37,408 nt of DNA from Oscillospiraceae bacterium (GTDB lineage: Bacteria > Bacillota > Clostridia > Oscillospirales > Oscillospiraceae), in NCBI GenBank assembly GCA_020025425.1, contig JAHHSD010000016.1:1-37408 (forward strand). The letters are read 5' to 3'. The notes below the pieces were generated by a model. That model did no database searches and had not been told where the DNA came from. It saw only the letters and a list, made by a program, of their open reading frames with translations. This document shows, one piece after another, positions 1 through 7,940 of the stretch. Position 1 is the stretch's first letter. Every line of letters begins with the position of its first letter. Position numbers and translations under genes: made by a program.

Positions 1-79
1 CATCAGGGACAGGCGGGGTCTCGGGGATAGACGGGGTCTCAGGGATGGGATCAGCCTGAGGGGTAGTGATTTCGGCCAT
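1..79 (-). CDS. Partial proline-rich protein, N-terminus only
   Basis: The first 26 codons of a gene read leftward off the window edge. The ATG is at 79-77 and an AGGAGG lies 7 nt upstream, so the start is well supported. The visible peptide begins MAEITTPQADP and goes on with near-repeats of the form PIPETP, SIPETP, PVPD. There is no signal peptide in the visible part. This looks like a low-complexity Pro/Glu linker or tail in front of a domain outside the window. The function cannot be told from 26 residues. A sigma-A-like promoter lies upstream at 161-190. Confidence 0.7.
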   Translation of the reverse strand, partial: MAEITTPQADPIPETPSIPETPPVPD

Positions 80-160
80 ATCAGTTCCTCCTAACTTCAG
101 TGTACAAGGCCACTGGGAAATAACCCTAGGATCACAGATTAAATCCAGTTTATCTTCTTT

Positions 161-190
161 ATTATAGTCCACGCACAGCAGGGGGTACAA
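161..190 (-). promoter_or_regulatory. Sigma-A-type promoter for the partial Pro-rich gene
   Basis: Read on the minus strand, -35 TTGTAC (190-185) and -10 TATAAT (166-161) are separated by 18 nt. It points at the partial gene starting at 79 and leaves a leader of about 75 nt. Confidence 0.6.
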
Positions 191-318
191 TTACAGAATG
201 GTAACGATTTTCTTAAGAATGGATTAAGGTGGAAAATAACCGGCCTGGGTATTATGTTTTCTTGCTGCCCACATTATATGGCTTGGAACAGTCTGCGTCA
301 ACACTGACAACATAGGAA

Positions 319-348
319 AAGCCAGGAGGGCAGACCAATTCCTGGCTT
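319..348 (-). terminator. Intrinsic terminator of the asd-dapA-dapB-tcdA operon
   Basis: A 9-bp hairpin (AAGCCAGGA / TCCTGGCTT, loop 12) followed on the minus strand by TTTTCC, about 30 nt past the tcdA stop. The T-run is short. The rest of the 298-base gap between the partial gene and tcdA holds the promoter at 161-190 and nothing else I recognise. Confidence 0.6.
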
Positions 349-377
349 GCGCTCCTGGCGGGATTATGTAAACTGTT

Positions 378-1124
378 TTAGAAATTGCCCAGCTCACGCA
401 GAACCGCTCCGGCCAGCATCAGTCCCGCACAGGCGGGGACATAGGAGATGGAACCGGGTGTGGCCCGGCGGGCAGTTGAGGAGGGGCGGCTGTCTGTTCC
501 CACAGGAGGTTCGGCCTGAATAGGGGCGACGGGAGTGAGGGGGAGCTCGGTGGAGTAGAGCACCTTCAGGTGCCGGATGCCGCGTCTGCGCAGCTCCTTA
601 CGCATGACGCGGGCCAGGGGACAGCCCTCGGTTTTGCTCAGGTCAGAGATCCGCAGGGCGGAGGGGTCCAGCTTGTTGCCGGTGCCCATGGCACTGAGGA
701 TGGGGACCCGAAGGGCGGTGCAGCGGACAGCCAGCTCCAGCTTGGCCGCTACTGTGTCGATACAGTCGATCACATAGTCGTACTGGCTCAGATCCACCTG
801 GTCCGCATTTTCCGGCAGGTAGAACATGGGGATGGCCTGCACCTGGCAGTCCGGGTTGATGTCCAGCACCCGCTGGGCCATCACCTGGGCCTTGGGCTGT
901 CCGATGGTGGAGTGGAGGGCGGCAATCTGGCGGTTCAGATTGCTCTCGGACACGGTGTCGTCGTCATAGAGGTGTAAAGTGCCTACACCTGCGCGGGCAA
1001 GGGCCTCAACGCAGAAGCCGCCCACACCGCCTACGCCGAATACGGCGATCCGGGCAGCGGACAGCCGCTCCAGGGGCTCGCCGCCGATCAGCATGCGGGT
1101 ACGGATAAACGGGTCGCCCATCAC
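378..1124 (-). CDS. tcdA: tRNA threonylcarbamoyladenosine dehydratase (TcdA, ThiF/E1-like)
   Basis: An E1/ThiF-fold adenylating enzyme that in the TcdA family dehydrates t6A37 of tRNA to its cyclic form (ct6A), using ATP. The Rossmann ATP loop GVGGVGG is at residues 30-36. The SNLNRQ motif follows at 61-66, the DCIDTV motif near 120-125 and a Cys at about 168 in KTEGCPL. The length of 248 fits the family. The GTG start at 1124 overlaps the dapB stop (GTGATG), with GGAGG 7 nt before GTG; the ATG at 1121 is the alternative. It is the last gene of the dap operon. A general ThiF-family activity on another substrate cannot be excluded, but the DPFIRTRMLIGGE opening is typical of TcdA. Confidence 0.88.
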   Translation of the reverse strand: MMGDPFIRTRMLIGGEPLERLSAARIAVFGVGGVGGFCVEALARAGVGTLHLYDDDTVSESNLNRQIAALHSTIGQPKAQVMAQRVLDINPDCQVQAIPMFYLPENADQVDLSQYDYVIDCIDTVAAKLELAVRCTALRVPILSAMGTGNKLDPSALRISDLSKTEGCPLARVMRKELRRRGIRHLKVLYSTELPLTPVAPIQAEPPVGTDSRPSSTARRATPGSISYVPACAGLMLAGAVLRELGNF

Positions 1125-1885
1125 TGACCGGCCTCCATCAGAAGGCTCATGTCGTAGAGACCGGGGGCGGTGACATGGGCCATGGCCTTAGCGGCCTGGA
1201 CAGCACCCTGGGCGAAGATCTCCCGGGAAAGGGCTGTGTGCTTGATCTCGATGACCTCGTCATGACCGGCGAAGATGATCTCATGCTCCCCCACAATGGT
1301 GCCTCCGCGGACAGCGGAGATTCCGATTTCCCGTTTGTCACGGGCCTTGCGCACACTGTGGCGGTCGTAGACGTACTCAGTCTCCCGGTCCAGGGCCTGC
1401 GCAGCCGCATCCGCGATCATCAGCGCGGTGCCGCTGGGGGCGTCCACCTTACGGTTGTGGTGGCGCTCCACGATTTCAATGTCATAGCTGTCGCCCAACA
1501 CCCCGGCGGCCTTCTTCACCAGCGCCAGCAGGACATTGATGCCCAGAGACATGTTGGCCGAGCGGAAAATGGGCACATTCTGGGCAGCAGCCCCGATCTG
1601 GGCCAGCTGTTCCGGGGTGTAGCCGGTGGTGGCCAGCACCAGAGGAGTTTTGGTGGCCTGGGCAAAGTCCAGCAGGCCACTGAGGGCGGCGGGGGAGGAG
1701 AAATCAATGACGGCGTCCGCATGGCCGGTAAACTGAGCGGGGGAGGAGAACACGGGGTAGTCGTGTTCTCCGCTGCCCAGCACATCGAAGCCGGCGGCAA
1801 TTTCAACCTGGGGATCGGCGGCGCACAGAGACTCCACCACCCGGCCCATGTGGCCGTTGCAGCCGGAAATGATCATCTTCAGCAT
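1121..1885 (-). CDS. dapB: 4-hydroxy-tetrahydrodipicolinate reductase
   Basis: A cytoplasmic NAD(P)H-dependent reductase acting after DapA in diaminopimelate/lysine synthesis. The N-terminal nucleotide-binding loop GCNGHMG is at residues 8-14. The catalytic signature HHNRKVDAPSGTA begins at residue 142, with His142/143 and Lys146. The 254 residues match the family. An AGGAG lies 8 nt before the ATG. The stop overlaps the tcdA start, and 12 nt separate it from dapA upstream, so the genes are co-transcribed. Confidence 0.96.
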   Translation of the reverse strand: MLKMIISGCNGHMGRVVESLCAADPQVEIAAGFDVLGSGEHDYPVFSSPAQFTGHADAVIDFSSPAALSGLLDFAQATKTPLVLATTGYTPEQLAQIGAAAQNVPIFRSANMSLGINVLLALVKKAAGVLGDSYDIEIVERHHNRKVDAPSGTALMIADAAAQALDRETEYVYDRHSVRKARDKREIGISAVRGGTIVGEHEIIFAGHDEVIEIKHTALSREIFAQGAVQAAKAMAHVTAPGLYDMSLLMEAGQ

Positions 1886-1897
1886 GGGGGACGCTCC

Positions 1898-2800
1898 TTA
1901 CTTCAGCAGACCCATGCGCTCCATGGCGGCGCGCAGGACAGCCTGATTTTTTTCGGAAATATCGCACAGGGGGAGACGCAGGGACCCGGCCTCCATGCCC
2001 AGCAGGTTCATGGCGGCCTTGATGGGGATAGGATTGACCTCGCAGAAAAGGGCGTCGATCAGGTCCATGTAGTCGATCTGGAGCTTGGAGGCGGACTGGA
2101 AGTCGTTGTCCAGGCACAGGTGGCTCATCTTGACCATGACCTCGGGGATGATGTTGGAGGCCACGGAGATCACGCCCTTGGCGCCCAGCGCCATCATGGG
2201 GACCACCTGGTCGTCGTTGCCGGACCAGATGTAGAAGTCCTCGGGGCAGAGGAAACGGGTGTGAGCCAGGAGGGAGAAGTTGCCGCTGGCCTCCTTGACG
2301 CCGTTGATCTTGGGGTTGGCGGAGAGGACCTTGTAGGTTTCGGCGGTGAAGGACACGCCGGTGCGGCTGGGCACGTTGTAGAGGATCATGGGCAGCTCAA
2401 TGCGGTCCGCAATGTACTCATAGTGCTTGATCAAGCCGGCCTGGCTGGCCTTGTTGTAATAAGGAGTGACCAGCAGGCAGGCGTCAGCGCCGGAATCCTG
2501 GGCGTGCTGGGACAGATAGACGGCGGCGGAGGTGTCGTTACTGCCGGTACCGGCAATGACCTTGACCCGGTGATCGACGCGCTTGACGCAGAATTCCACC
2601 GCGGCGATGTGCTCGCGGATGGACATGGTGGCTGATTCGCCGGTGGTGCCGCAGACACACACCGCATCCACACCGGCGGCGATCTGTGCGTCAATGAGGC
2701 GGCCAAAGGCGTCATAGTTGATGCTGCCGTTCTGATCAAAGGGGGTGACCAGGGCGGGGCAGGCGCCGGTAAATACAGGAGTTCTCATAAAAACATCCAT
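1898..2800 (-). CDS. dapA: 4-hydroxy-tetrahydrodipicolinate synthase
   Basis: A Schiff-base aldolase that condenses pyruvate with aspartate semialdehyde, the product of the neighbouring asd. The CGTTGESAT motif is at residues 50-58. The active-site Tyr141 (YNVPSRTG) and Arg146 are present, and the Schiff-base Lys169 lies in GVKEASGNF. The 300 residues are normal for the family. The first ATG (2800) has AGGAAGG 5 nt upstream; the internal ATG four codons later is 13 nt away and less likely. It lies 56 nt after asd and 12 nt before dapB. Confidence 0.97.
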   Translation of the reverse strand: MDVFMRTPVFTGACPALVTPFDQNGSINYDAFGRLIDAQIAAGVDAVCVCGTTGESATMSIREHIAAVEFCVKRVDHRVKVIAGTGSNDTSAAVYLSQHAQDSGADACLLVTPYYNKASQAGLIKHYEYIADRIELPMILYNVPSRTGVSFTAETYKVLSANPKINGVKEASGNFSLLAHTRFLCPEDFYIWSGNDDQVVPMMALGAKGVISVASNIIPEVMVKMSHLCLDNDFQSASKLQIDYMDLIDALFCEVNPIPIKAAMNLLGMEAGSLRLPLCDISEKNQAVLRAAMERMGLLK

Positions 2801-2856
2801 TCCTTCCTATGAACTTGCGGAGCAAAGAGACTCCGTATGGGCTTGAATACAAAAAC

Positions 2857-3948
2857 TTACTTGCGGTCGATGTAGCCCTCGGCGCACAGCAGCTCGGCCA
2901 GCAGAACAGCACCGCCGGCAGCGCCGCGCAGGGTGTTGTGGCTCAGGCCGACAAACTTGTAGTCATACTGGGTATCAGGGCGCAGACGGCCCAGAGAGAC
3001 AGCCATGCCGCCCTCCAGATTCCGGTCCAGCTTGGCCTGGGGCCGGTCGTTCTCCTCGAAATAGTGCAGGAACTGCTTGGGGGCAGAGGGGAGGTCCAGC
3101 TCCTGAGCACGGCCCTTGAAGCTGGCCCAGCACTCCTTGATCTCCTCCATGGAGGGCTTATTCTTGAAGGAGACAAACACAGCGGCGGTGTGGCCGTCAG
3201 ACACGGGGACACGCAGGCACTGGGCGGTGATGGCGGGGGACTGGGCCTTGACGATCTTGCCGTCCTCCACCTTGCCCCAGACCTTCAGGGGCTCCTGCTC
3301 GCTCTTCTCCTCCTCGCCGCCGATGTAGGGGATCACGTTGTCCACCATCTCGGGCCAGCGCTCGAAGGTCTTGCCGGCGCCGGAAATGGCCTGGTAGGTG
3401 CACACCAGCACCTGCTCGATGCCGTACTTCATCAGGGGGTGCAGGGCGGGGGCGTAGCTCTGGATGGAGCAGTTGGACTTGACGGCGATAAAGCCGCGCT
3501 TGGTTCCCAGACGCTTGCGCTGAGCGGGGATGACAGCCAGATGCTCAGGGTTCATCTCAGGCACCACCATGGGCACATCGTCGGTCCAGCGGTTGGCGGA
3601 GTTGTTGGAGACCACGGGGCACTCGGCCTTGGCGTAGCGCTCCTCCAGGGCGCGGATCTCATCCTTCTTCATATCCACAGCACAGAAGACGAAGTCCACC
3701 AGGGAGGCCATCTTCTCTACGTCGGCAGTGGCGTCCATAACGACCAGATCCTTGGCCTCGGCGGGAATCTCACAGGTCATGGCCCAGCGGCCGGCCACGG
3801 CGTCCTCATACCGCTTGCCGGCGGAACGGGGGCTGGCCGCGATGGCGGTGAGCTGGAACCAGGGGTGGTTTTCCATCAGGGTGACGAAGCGCTGACCGAC
3901 CATGCCGGTGCCGCCAATGATGCCTACTTTGTACTTTTCCATATTCAT
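2857..3948 (-). CDS. asd: Aspartate-semialdehyde dehydrogenase, archaeal/fungal-type
   Basis: Reduces aspartyl phosphate to aspartate semialdehyde, feeding dapA directly downstream. The Rossmann motif GIIGGTGMVGQRF is near residues 9-21. The nucleophile is Cys160 in KSNCSIQ and the catalytic His253 lies in RVPVSDGHT. Its 363 residues and the SNCSIQ context resemble the archaeal/fungal ASADH branch rather than the usual Gram-positive enzyme of about 330-340 residues. The start at 3948 has AAAGGA 4 nt upstream; an ATG two codons on is equally possible. It is the first gene of the operon. I found no lysine riboswitch and no convincing promoter in its leader. Confidence 0.93.
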   Translation of the reverse strand: MNMEKYKVGIIGGTGMVGQRFVTLMENHPWFQLTAIAASPRSAGKRYEDAVAGRWAMTCEIPAEAKDLVVMDATADVEKMASLVDFVFCAVDMKKDEIRALEERYAKAECPVVSNNSANRWTDDVPMVVPEMNPEHLAVIPAQRKRLGTKRGFIAVKSNCSIQSYAPALHPLMKYGIEQVLVCTYQAISGAGKTFERWPEMVDNVIPYIGGEEEKSEQEPLKVWGKVEDGKIVKAQSPAITAQCLRVPVSDGHTAAVFVSFKNKPSMEEIKECWASFKGRAQELDLPSAPKQFLHYFEENDRPQAKLDRNLEGGMAVSLGRLRPDTQYDYKFVGLSHNTLRGAAGGAVLLAELLCAEGYIDRK

Positions 3949-3999
3949 CGGATCCTTTCGTACTGCATAACGCAGAATTTGGAAATCAGAAAACAGAGG

Positions 4000-4028
4000 T
4001 TGCCAATCGGATGGGATATCGGTATAAT
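4000..4028 (+). promoter_or_regulatory. Sigma-A-type promoter toward the SpoIID-like gene
   Basis: -35 TTGCCA (4000-4005), 17-nt spacer, -10 TATAAT (4023-4028). It would give a leader of about 180 nt before 4220. That leader is fairly AT-rich and matches no riboswitch I know. It contains a tandem ACTGTGAT repeat near 4181-4196. Confidence 0.6.
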
Positions 4029-4219
4029 GTCATGGGAATAACCGATTCCGACAGAAACAGACCAGAAGACAGTGCCGCTGCCAATCCATAAATTGGGCGG
4101 AGAGCTCGTTTTCCTATTTAATAATATGTATGATTGTTCCATAATAGCATGCTCCAAGATGGGTGTCAATCAAAATACTGTGATACTGTGATAAAGTGTG
4201 AAAAGAAATGGAGAGCAAA

Positions 4220-6016
4220 ATGAGAAAAAGACTGACACGTGCTGCGGCATTTTTGCTTTGCGTTGTCCTGTGTATCCCACAGGCTTTCAGCGCGGGACCA
4301 GGCGCGGAAAAGCGGCTCCGAGTGGGCCTGGCCTACGGGAGCGGCGCGCTGACAGCTGCAAATTTGCAGAATAATTCCGGTTATGGGTCGGGCTACCGCT
4401 TTGGCTATTTCCGGAACGATCTGACCTTTGAAGAGGTGGGATCTACGGACGCCCGGACGGAGCAGATCACCGTACTGCCCACCGTCCCCATGTACCGCAG
4501 CGGTTCCAGCTACTCCACCAGCGGTAGCGGTCAGGCCATCGGCTGCTATCATGTGCTGATGGAGGTCTGTGCGGACTTTGACCAGGCCCAGGCCCTGGCC
4601 GGCCGATACCAGGATGGATTTCCCGCCTGGATCAACGGGGAGTACCAGGTCCGGGTGGGCGCTTATGAGACAAAGGAGGAGGCCGAGCAGGCCAACGCCA
4701 GTCTGAACGGCAGGGGCGTCCAGGGGACCGGCAGCTACGGGGTGAACGTGGTGGCCACCGGCTCCTCTCAGATCCTGTTCCAGTTTGACGGCGGGCAGTC
4801 CCGGCCCCTGGGCGTCATGCCCGACGTGACGGGGGCGCCGGATGTGCGCACCTGGTTCAAGGGCTATAAGTACCGCGGCGGCTTCCGCTACGAGCGGATC
4901 GGCGGCGGCAGCGCGCTGACCGTGGTCAATGTGGTGGACATGGAGACCTACATCAAGGGAGTCATCCCCTACGAGATGAGCAATGACTGGCCCATGGAGG
5001 CCCTGAAAACCCAGGCGGTGTGCGCCCGCAGCTATGCCTACCAGAACATTGCGCAGAACAGACACAGCAAATACGGCTTCGATCTTTGCAATACCACTGA
5101 CTGTCAGGTGTACCACGGGGTGGGCTCAGGCTCCAACCGGTACCAGGCCAATGAGCGCACCGACCGGGCGGTGGACGAGACGGCGGGGATGTACGGTCTC
5201 TATGACGGCCAGCCCATTCAGGCGTTTTACTCCTCCAGCCACGGCGGAGCCAGTGAGAGCGTGGAGAATGTCTGGGGGACCAAGCTGAGCAAGTTCCCCT
5301 ATCTGTGCGGCGTCAAGGACCCCTATGAGCAGGATGTGGCCCGGCTGAACCCGAAATCAAGCTGGGAAAAGACCTATACCAGACAGGAATTGACCAGCCG
5401 GCTCCAGAGCCGGGGCTACGGCGTTGGGACCATGGTGGAGTCCATGGAGCTGACCTATTCTCCGCTGGGCAATGTGATCCAGGTCAAGGTGAACTATGAA
5501 AATCGGCGGAGCAACTCCTTTACGCCCAAGATGAGCTGGGGTGTGCTGAGTCTCTTTGGACTCTCCTCGCTCCATTTCACCATCAACGGGGCGGGCGCTG
5601 AGTCCGGACGGCCCACAGAGCCAGGCAGCGGGAACACATCCCAGGGGGGACTGGTGGTCAATGGGCAGGACAAGCTGGACCCGAAGCAGCCCGTCTACAC
5701 CATCTCAGGCAGCGGCACCACCACCCAGGTGAACACCGACGGCCTGTATGTCATCTCAGGCAATGGAACGGTCAGTCCCGCGCTGGATCAGAAGGGCGGG
5801 CAGCCCGGTGAGAAGCCGGATCAGACGGATACCCCGGCCGGGACTGTGGTCACTGTGAGCGGGGACCGGTATGTGATCCGGGGCGGCGGCAACGGACACC
5901 AGATCGGCATGAGCCAGTACGGCGCCTACGCCATGGCTCAGCGCGGCTTTACTTACGACGAGATCGTTGAATTTTATTACCCCGGCGTCCGGGTGGGCGC
6001 GTTTAACCCAAGATAA
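4220..6016 (+). CDS. Exported SpoIID/LytB-domain protein with SPOR-like region
   Basis: A secreted cell-wall protein. The N-terminus (MRKRLTRAAAFLL...) is a signal peptide ending near AFSAG. A SPOR-like stretch (YQVRVGAYETKEEAEQA) lies at about residues 145-165. A SpoIID domain begins near residue 220, with the catalytic-type Glu252 in VIPYEMSNDWPMEALK and the SSSHGGASESVENVWG signature. The SpoIID family are peptidoglycan lytic transglycosylases that remove cell wall. The closing signature GMSQYGAYAMAQRG is separated from the core by roughly 100 Gly/Thr/Pro-rich residues. I chose the ATG at 4220 because GGAG lies 6 nt upstream; an ATG at 4208 has no clear ribosome site. queA follows 17 nt after the stop. 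Sporulation SpoIID itself is shorter, so this is more likely a vegetative or spore-wall paralogue. Confidence 0.85.
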   Translation: MRKRLTRAAAFLLCVVLCIPQAFSAGPGAEKRLRVGLAYGSGALTAANLQNNSGYGSGYRFGYFRNDLTFEEVGSTDARTEQITVLPTVPMYRSGSSYSTSGSGQAIGCYHVLMEVCADFDQAQALAGRYQDGFPAWINGEYQVRVGAYETKEEAEQANASLNGRGVQGTGSYGVNVVATGSSQILFQFDGGQSRPLGVMPDVTGAPDVRTWFKGYKYRGGFRYERIGGGSALTVVNVVDMETYIKGVIPYEMSNDWPMEALKTQAVCARSYAYQNIAQNRHSKYGFDLCNTTDCQVYHGVGSGSNRYQANERTDRAVDETAGMYGLYDGQPIQAFYSSSHGGASESVENVWGTKLSKFPYLCGVKDPYEQDVARLNPKSSWEKTYTRQELTSRLQSRGYGVGTMVESMELTYSPLGNVIQVKVNYENRRSNSFTPKMSWGVLSLFGLSSLHFTINGAGAESGRPTEPGSGNTSQGGLVVNGQDKLDPKQPVYTISGSGTTTQVNTDGLYVISGNGTVSPALDQKGGQPGEKPDQTDTPAGTVVTVSGDRYVIRGGGNGHQIGMSQYGAYAMAQRGFTYDEIVEFYYPGVRVGAFNPR

Positions 6017-6033
6017 AGAGAGGCATTGGAAGA

Positions 6034-7065
6034 TTGAAAACATCTGATTTTGATTACGTTCTCCCGGAGGAACTGATTGCCCAGACCCCCCTGGAGCGGC
6101 GGGACTCCTCCCGGCTGATGACCCTGGACAAGGTCACGGGGGAGGTGGGTCACCACCATTTCTATGAGCTGCCCCAGTTTTTAAGACCGGGTGACTGCCT
6201 GGTGCTGAATAATTCCCGGGTGCTGCCCGCGCGGCTCATTGGCCACCGCCCCACCGGCGGCGTGTGCGAGGTGCTGCTGCTGGTGGACAAGGGCGACGGC
6301 CTGTGGGAGTGCCTGGTCCGTCCGGGCAAGAAGCTGAAACCGGGAGCCGAGATCAGCTTCGGCGAGGGTCAGCTCACCGCCACTGTGGAGGCCGAGGTGG
6401 AGGACGGCAAGCGCCTGGTCCGGTTCCACTACCAGGGTATTTTCCTGGAGGTGCTGGAGCAGCTGGGCAAGATGCCCCTGCCGCCCTATATCAAGGCGGA
6501 GCTGGAGGACCAGGAGCGCTATCAGACCGTCTACTCCAAGGTCAACGGCTCGGCGGCCGCCCCCACAGCCGGACTCCACTTCACCCCCGAACTGCTCAAA
6601 CAGATCGAGGAGATGGGGGTCAGGATCTGCTATGTGACCCTGCATGTGGGCCTTGGCACCTTCCGTCCGGTGAAGGCGGAGGACATCCAGGACCATGAGA
6701 TGCACTCTGAGTTCTGCATGATCCCCCAGGAGACGGCAGATATCATCAACGAGACCAAGAAGAACGGCGGCCGGGTGGTCTGCGTCGGCACTACCTCCTG
6801 CCGAACCGTGGAGAGCTTTGCCGCCGAGGACGGGACCATGAGCGAGCGCTCCGGCTGGACCAATATCTTCATCTACCCCGGCTATCGGTTCAAGGTGCTG
6901 GATGCCTTGGTCACCAACTTCCACCTGCCCCAGTCCACGCTGCTGATGCTGGTCTCTGCGCTGGCTGGGCGGGAGCATGTGATGGCCGCCTATGAGGAGG
7001 CTGTCCGCCAGCAGTACCGCTTTTTCTCCTTCGGCGACGCCATGTTGATTGCAGACCTGAAATAA
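6034..7065 (+). CDS. queA: S-adenosylmethionine:tRNA ribosyltransferase-isomerase
   Basis: Transfers and isomerises the ribosyl group of SAM to preQ1 in tRNA, making epoxyqueuosine. The start is TTG, with GAGAGG about 12 nt upstream. It is supported because the protein then opens with MKTSDFDYVLPEELIAQ, the standard QueA N-terminus. Other family motifs seen are NNSRVLPARL, AAPTAGLHFT and TNFHLPQSTLLMLVSA. The 343 residues are normal. It probably shares a transcript with the SpoIID-like gene and ends at the terminator at 7077. No other queuosine gene is in the window. Confidence 0.97.
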   Translation: MKTSDFDYVLPEELIAQTPLERRDSSRLMTLDKVTGEVGHHHFYELPQFLRPGDCLVLNNSRVLPARLIGHRPTGGVCEVLLLVDKGDGLWECLVRPGKKLKPGAEISFGEGQLTATVEAEVEDGKRLVRFHYQGIFLEVLEQLGKMPLPPYIKAELEDQERYQTVYSKVNGSAAAPTAGLHFTPELLKQIEEMGVRICYVTLHVGLGTFRPVKAEDIQDHEMHSEFCMIPQETADIINETKKNGGRVVCVGTTSCRTVESFAAEDGTMSERSGWTNIFIYPGYRFKVLDALVTNFHLPQSTLLMLVSALAGREHVMAAYEEAVRQQYRFFSFGDAMLIADLK

Positions 7066-7076
7066 ATATAATAAAA

Positions 7077-7127
7077 CACCCTGTTTTTGCAGAAACCTGA
7101 GTTTTTTATGCAAAAACAGGGCGTTTT
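7077..7127 (+). terminator. Intrinsic terminator after queA
   Basis: Long hairpin with arms CACCCTGTTTTTGC and GCAAAAACAGGGCG (about 12-14 bp, loop 19), followed by TTTTTCTTT. Confidence 0.85.
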
Positions 7128-7166
7128 TCTTTGGAATTGGATAGGGGAGCGGGATAAACAGGTATC

Positions 7167-7194
7167 TTGAAACCGGCTGAAAAGGGTCTATAAT
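7167..7194 (+). promoter_or_regulatory. Sigma-A-type promoter for the flavoprotein gene
   Basis: -35 TTGAAA (7167-7172), 16-nt spacer, -10 TATAAT (7189-7194), about 38 nt before the start codon. Confidence 0.75.
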
Positions 7195-7231
7195 AGGAAG
7201 CACACAGAAACCGAAAGAGAGGATGATCTCA

Positions 7232-7783
7232 ATGAAAAAGATAGTCGCATTTGTAGGAAGTGCCCGGAAAATGGGCTACTGCGCCCAGGTGGTGGAGCAG
7301 ATCAAGGCCGAGGCCGAGTCTCAGAGGGCCCAGGTGGTGGTCCATACCATCAGTGACATGAACCTGAAGCCCTGCCAGGGCTGCATGTACTGCCGCCAGG
7401 GCAAGGGCTGCGCCATTCAGGATGACGACATGGGGGAGGTCTATGCCCAGCTGAAGGAGGCCGACGGGGTCATTTTTGCGGCGCCTATCTATTTCGGGCA
7501 GATGTCCGGTCAGGCCATGACCCTCATCAACCGGCTCTATCCCCTGGTGGGTCCGGACAAAACTCCGGCCTTCGGGGTCAAAAAGGCCATTATCATCTAC
7601 GCCTATGCCGCGCCCGGCGACGCCACCTATCTGCCGTACGCCCAGGAGAGTGCGCCTATTTTCCAATCCCTGGGCTTTGACGTGCGGAAAACCATCCTAT
7701 GTTCTAACACCGCCAGGAAAACAGAGGAGGAGCGCTCCGAGCTGCTGAAGCGGGCCCGGGAGGCCGCTGGGCTGCTGCTCTGA
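7232..7783 (+). CDS. Flavodoxin-fold NADPH-dependent FMN reductase / iron-sulfur flavoprotein
   Basis: A flavodoxin-like oxidoreductase. The N-terminus KIVAFVGSARKMGY is the FMN phosphate-binding loop of the NAD(P)H:FMN reductase family. A Cys cluster CQGCMYCRQGKGC (CX2CX2CX5C) around residues 47-59 is the compact 4Fe-4S motif of iron-sulfur flavoproteins. The AAPIYFGQMSGQ segment is the second FMN loop. The ATG at 7232 has GAGAGG 9 nt before it and is preferred over the ATG at 7223. Standing alone between its own promoter and terminator, it has no partner that would reveal the electron donor or acceptor. Confidence 0.85.
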   Translation: MKKIVAFVGSARKMGYCAQVVEQIKAEAESQRAQVVVHTISDMNLKPCQGCMYCRQGKGCAIQDDDMGEVYAQLKEADGVIFAAPIYFGQMSGQAMTLINRLYPLVGPDKTPAFGVKKAIIIYAYAAPGDATYLPYAQESAPIFQSLGFDVRKTILCSNTARKTEEERSELLKRAREAAGLLL

Positions 7784-7820
7784 GCACCCGAGAAGTATAG
7801 AATTTTTTCAACCGCCTGTA

Positions 7821-7856
7821 AGCCGGTCCGCAGAATTTGCGGACCGGCTCTTTTTT
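7821..7856 (+). terminator. Intrinsic terminator after the flavoprotein gene
   Basis: A 12-bp perfect stem (AGCCGGTCCGCA / TGCGGACCGGCT) with a 5-nt loop and a T6 run. It ends 4 nt before the next promoter. Confidence 0.93.
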
Positions 7857-7860
7857 GTGC

Positions 7861-7889
7861 TTGACATCAAACTGTACTATGGATATAAT
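7861..7889 (+). promoter_or_regulatory. Consensus sigma-A promoter of the GntR-ABC operon
   Basis: A perfect -35 TTGACA (7861-7866), a 17-nt spacer and a perfect -10 TATAAT (7884-7889). Operator repeats overlap the spacer and -10, so a very strong promoter is probably held down by the regulator it transcribes. Confidence 0.93.
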
Positions 7890-7924
7890 ACAGTTAGAAA
7901 GTGTACTATGATACTAATACAGTT
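7871..7924 (+). promoter_or_regulatory. Two tandem dyad operators, GntR/YtrA-type
   Basis: Two near-identical imperfect palindromes follow one another. The first, at 7872-7893, has the halves CTGTACTAT and ATAATACAG. The second, at about 7901-7923, has GTACTAT and TAATACAGT. One sits on the spacer and -10; the other lies just past the start point. Spacing and symmetry fit two dimers of the GntR-family regulator encoded directly downstream, hence autorepression. Confidence 0.75.
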
Positions 7925-7940
7925 TGAGAGGAGGAGCGGT

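Noticed and set aside
1175..2635. 486-codon plus-strand frame opposite dapA and dapB
   Set aside because: Both minus-strand genes have complete catalytic motifs. The plus frame is a Gly/Asp/His-rich shadow.
3949..4207. Lysine riboswitch or T-box before asd
   Set aside because: No conserved L-box core, T-box sequence or long stem-loop pattern is found. The region instead holds a plus-strand promoter.
4497..4530. Short Ser/Gly repeat in the SpoIID-like gene as a DNA repeat or CRISPR-like array
   Set aside because: It codes for a low-complexity linker (SGSSYSTSGSG); there are no regular spacers. No CRISPR array was found anywhere.
7857..7940. Upstream extension of the GntR regulator
   Set aside because: These codons are the promoter and operators; AGGAGG places the start at GTG 7941.
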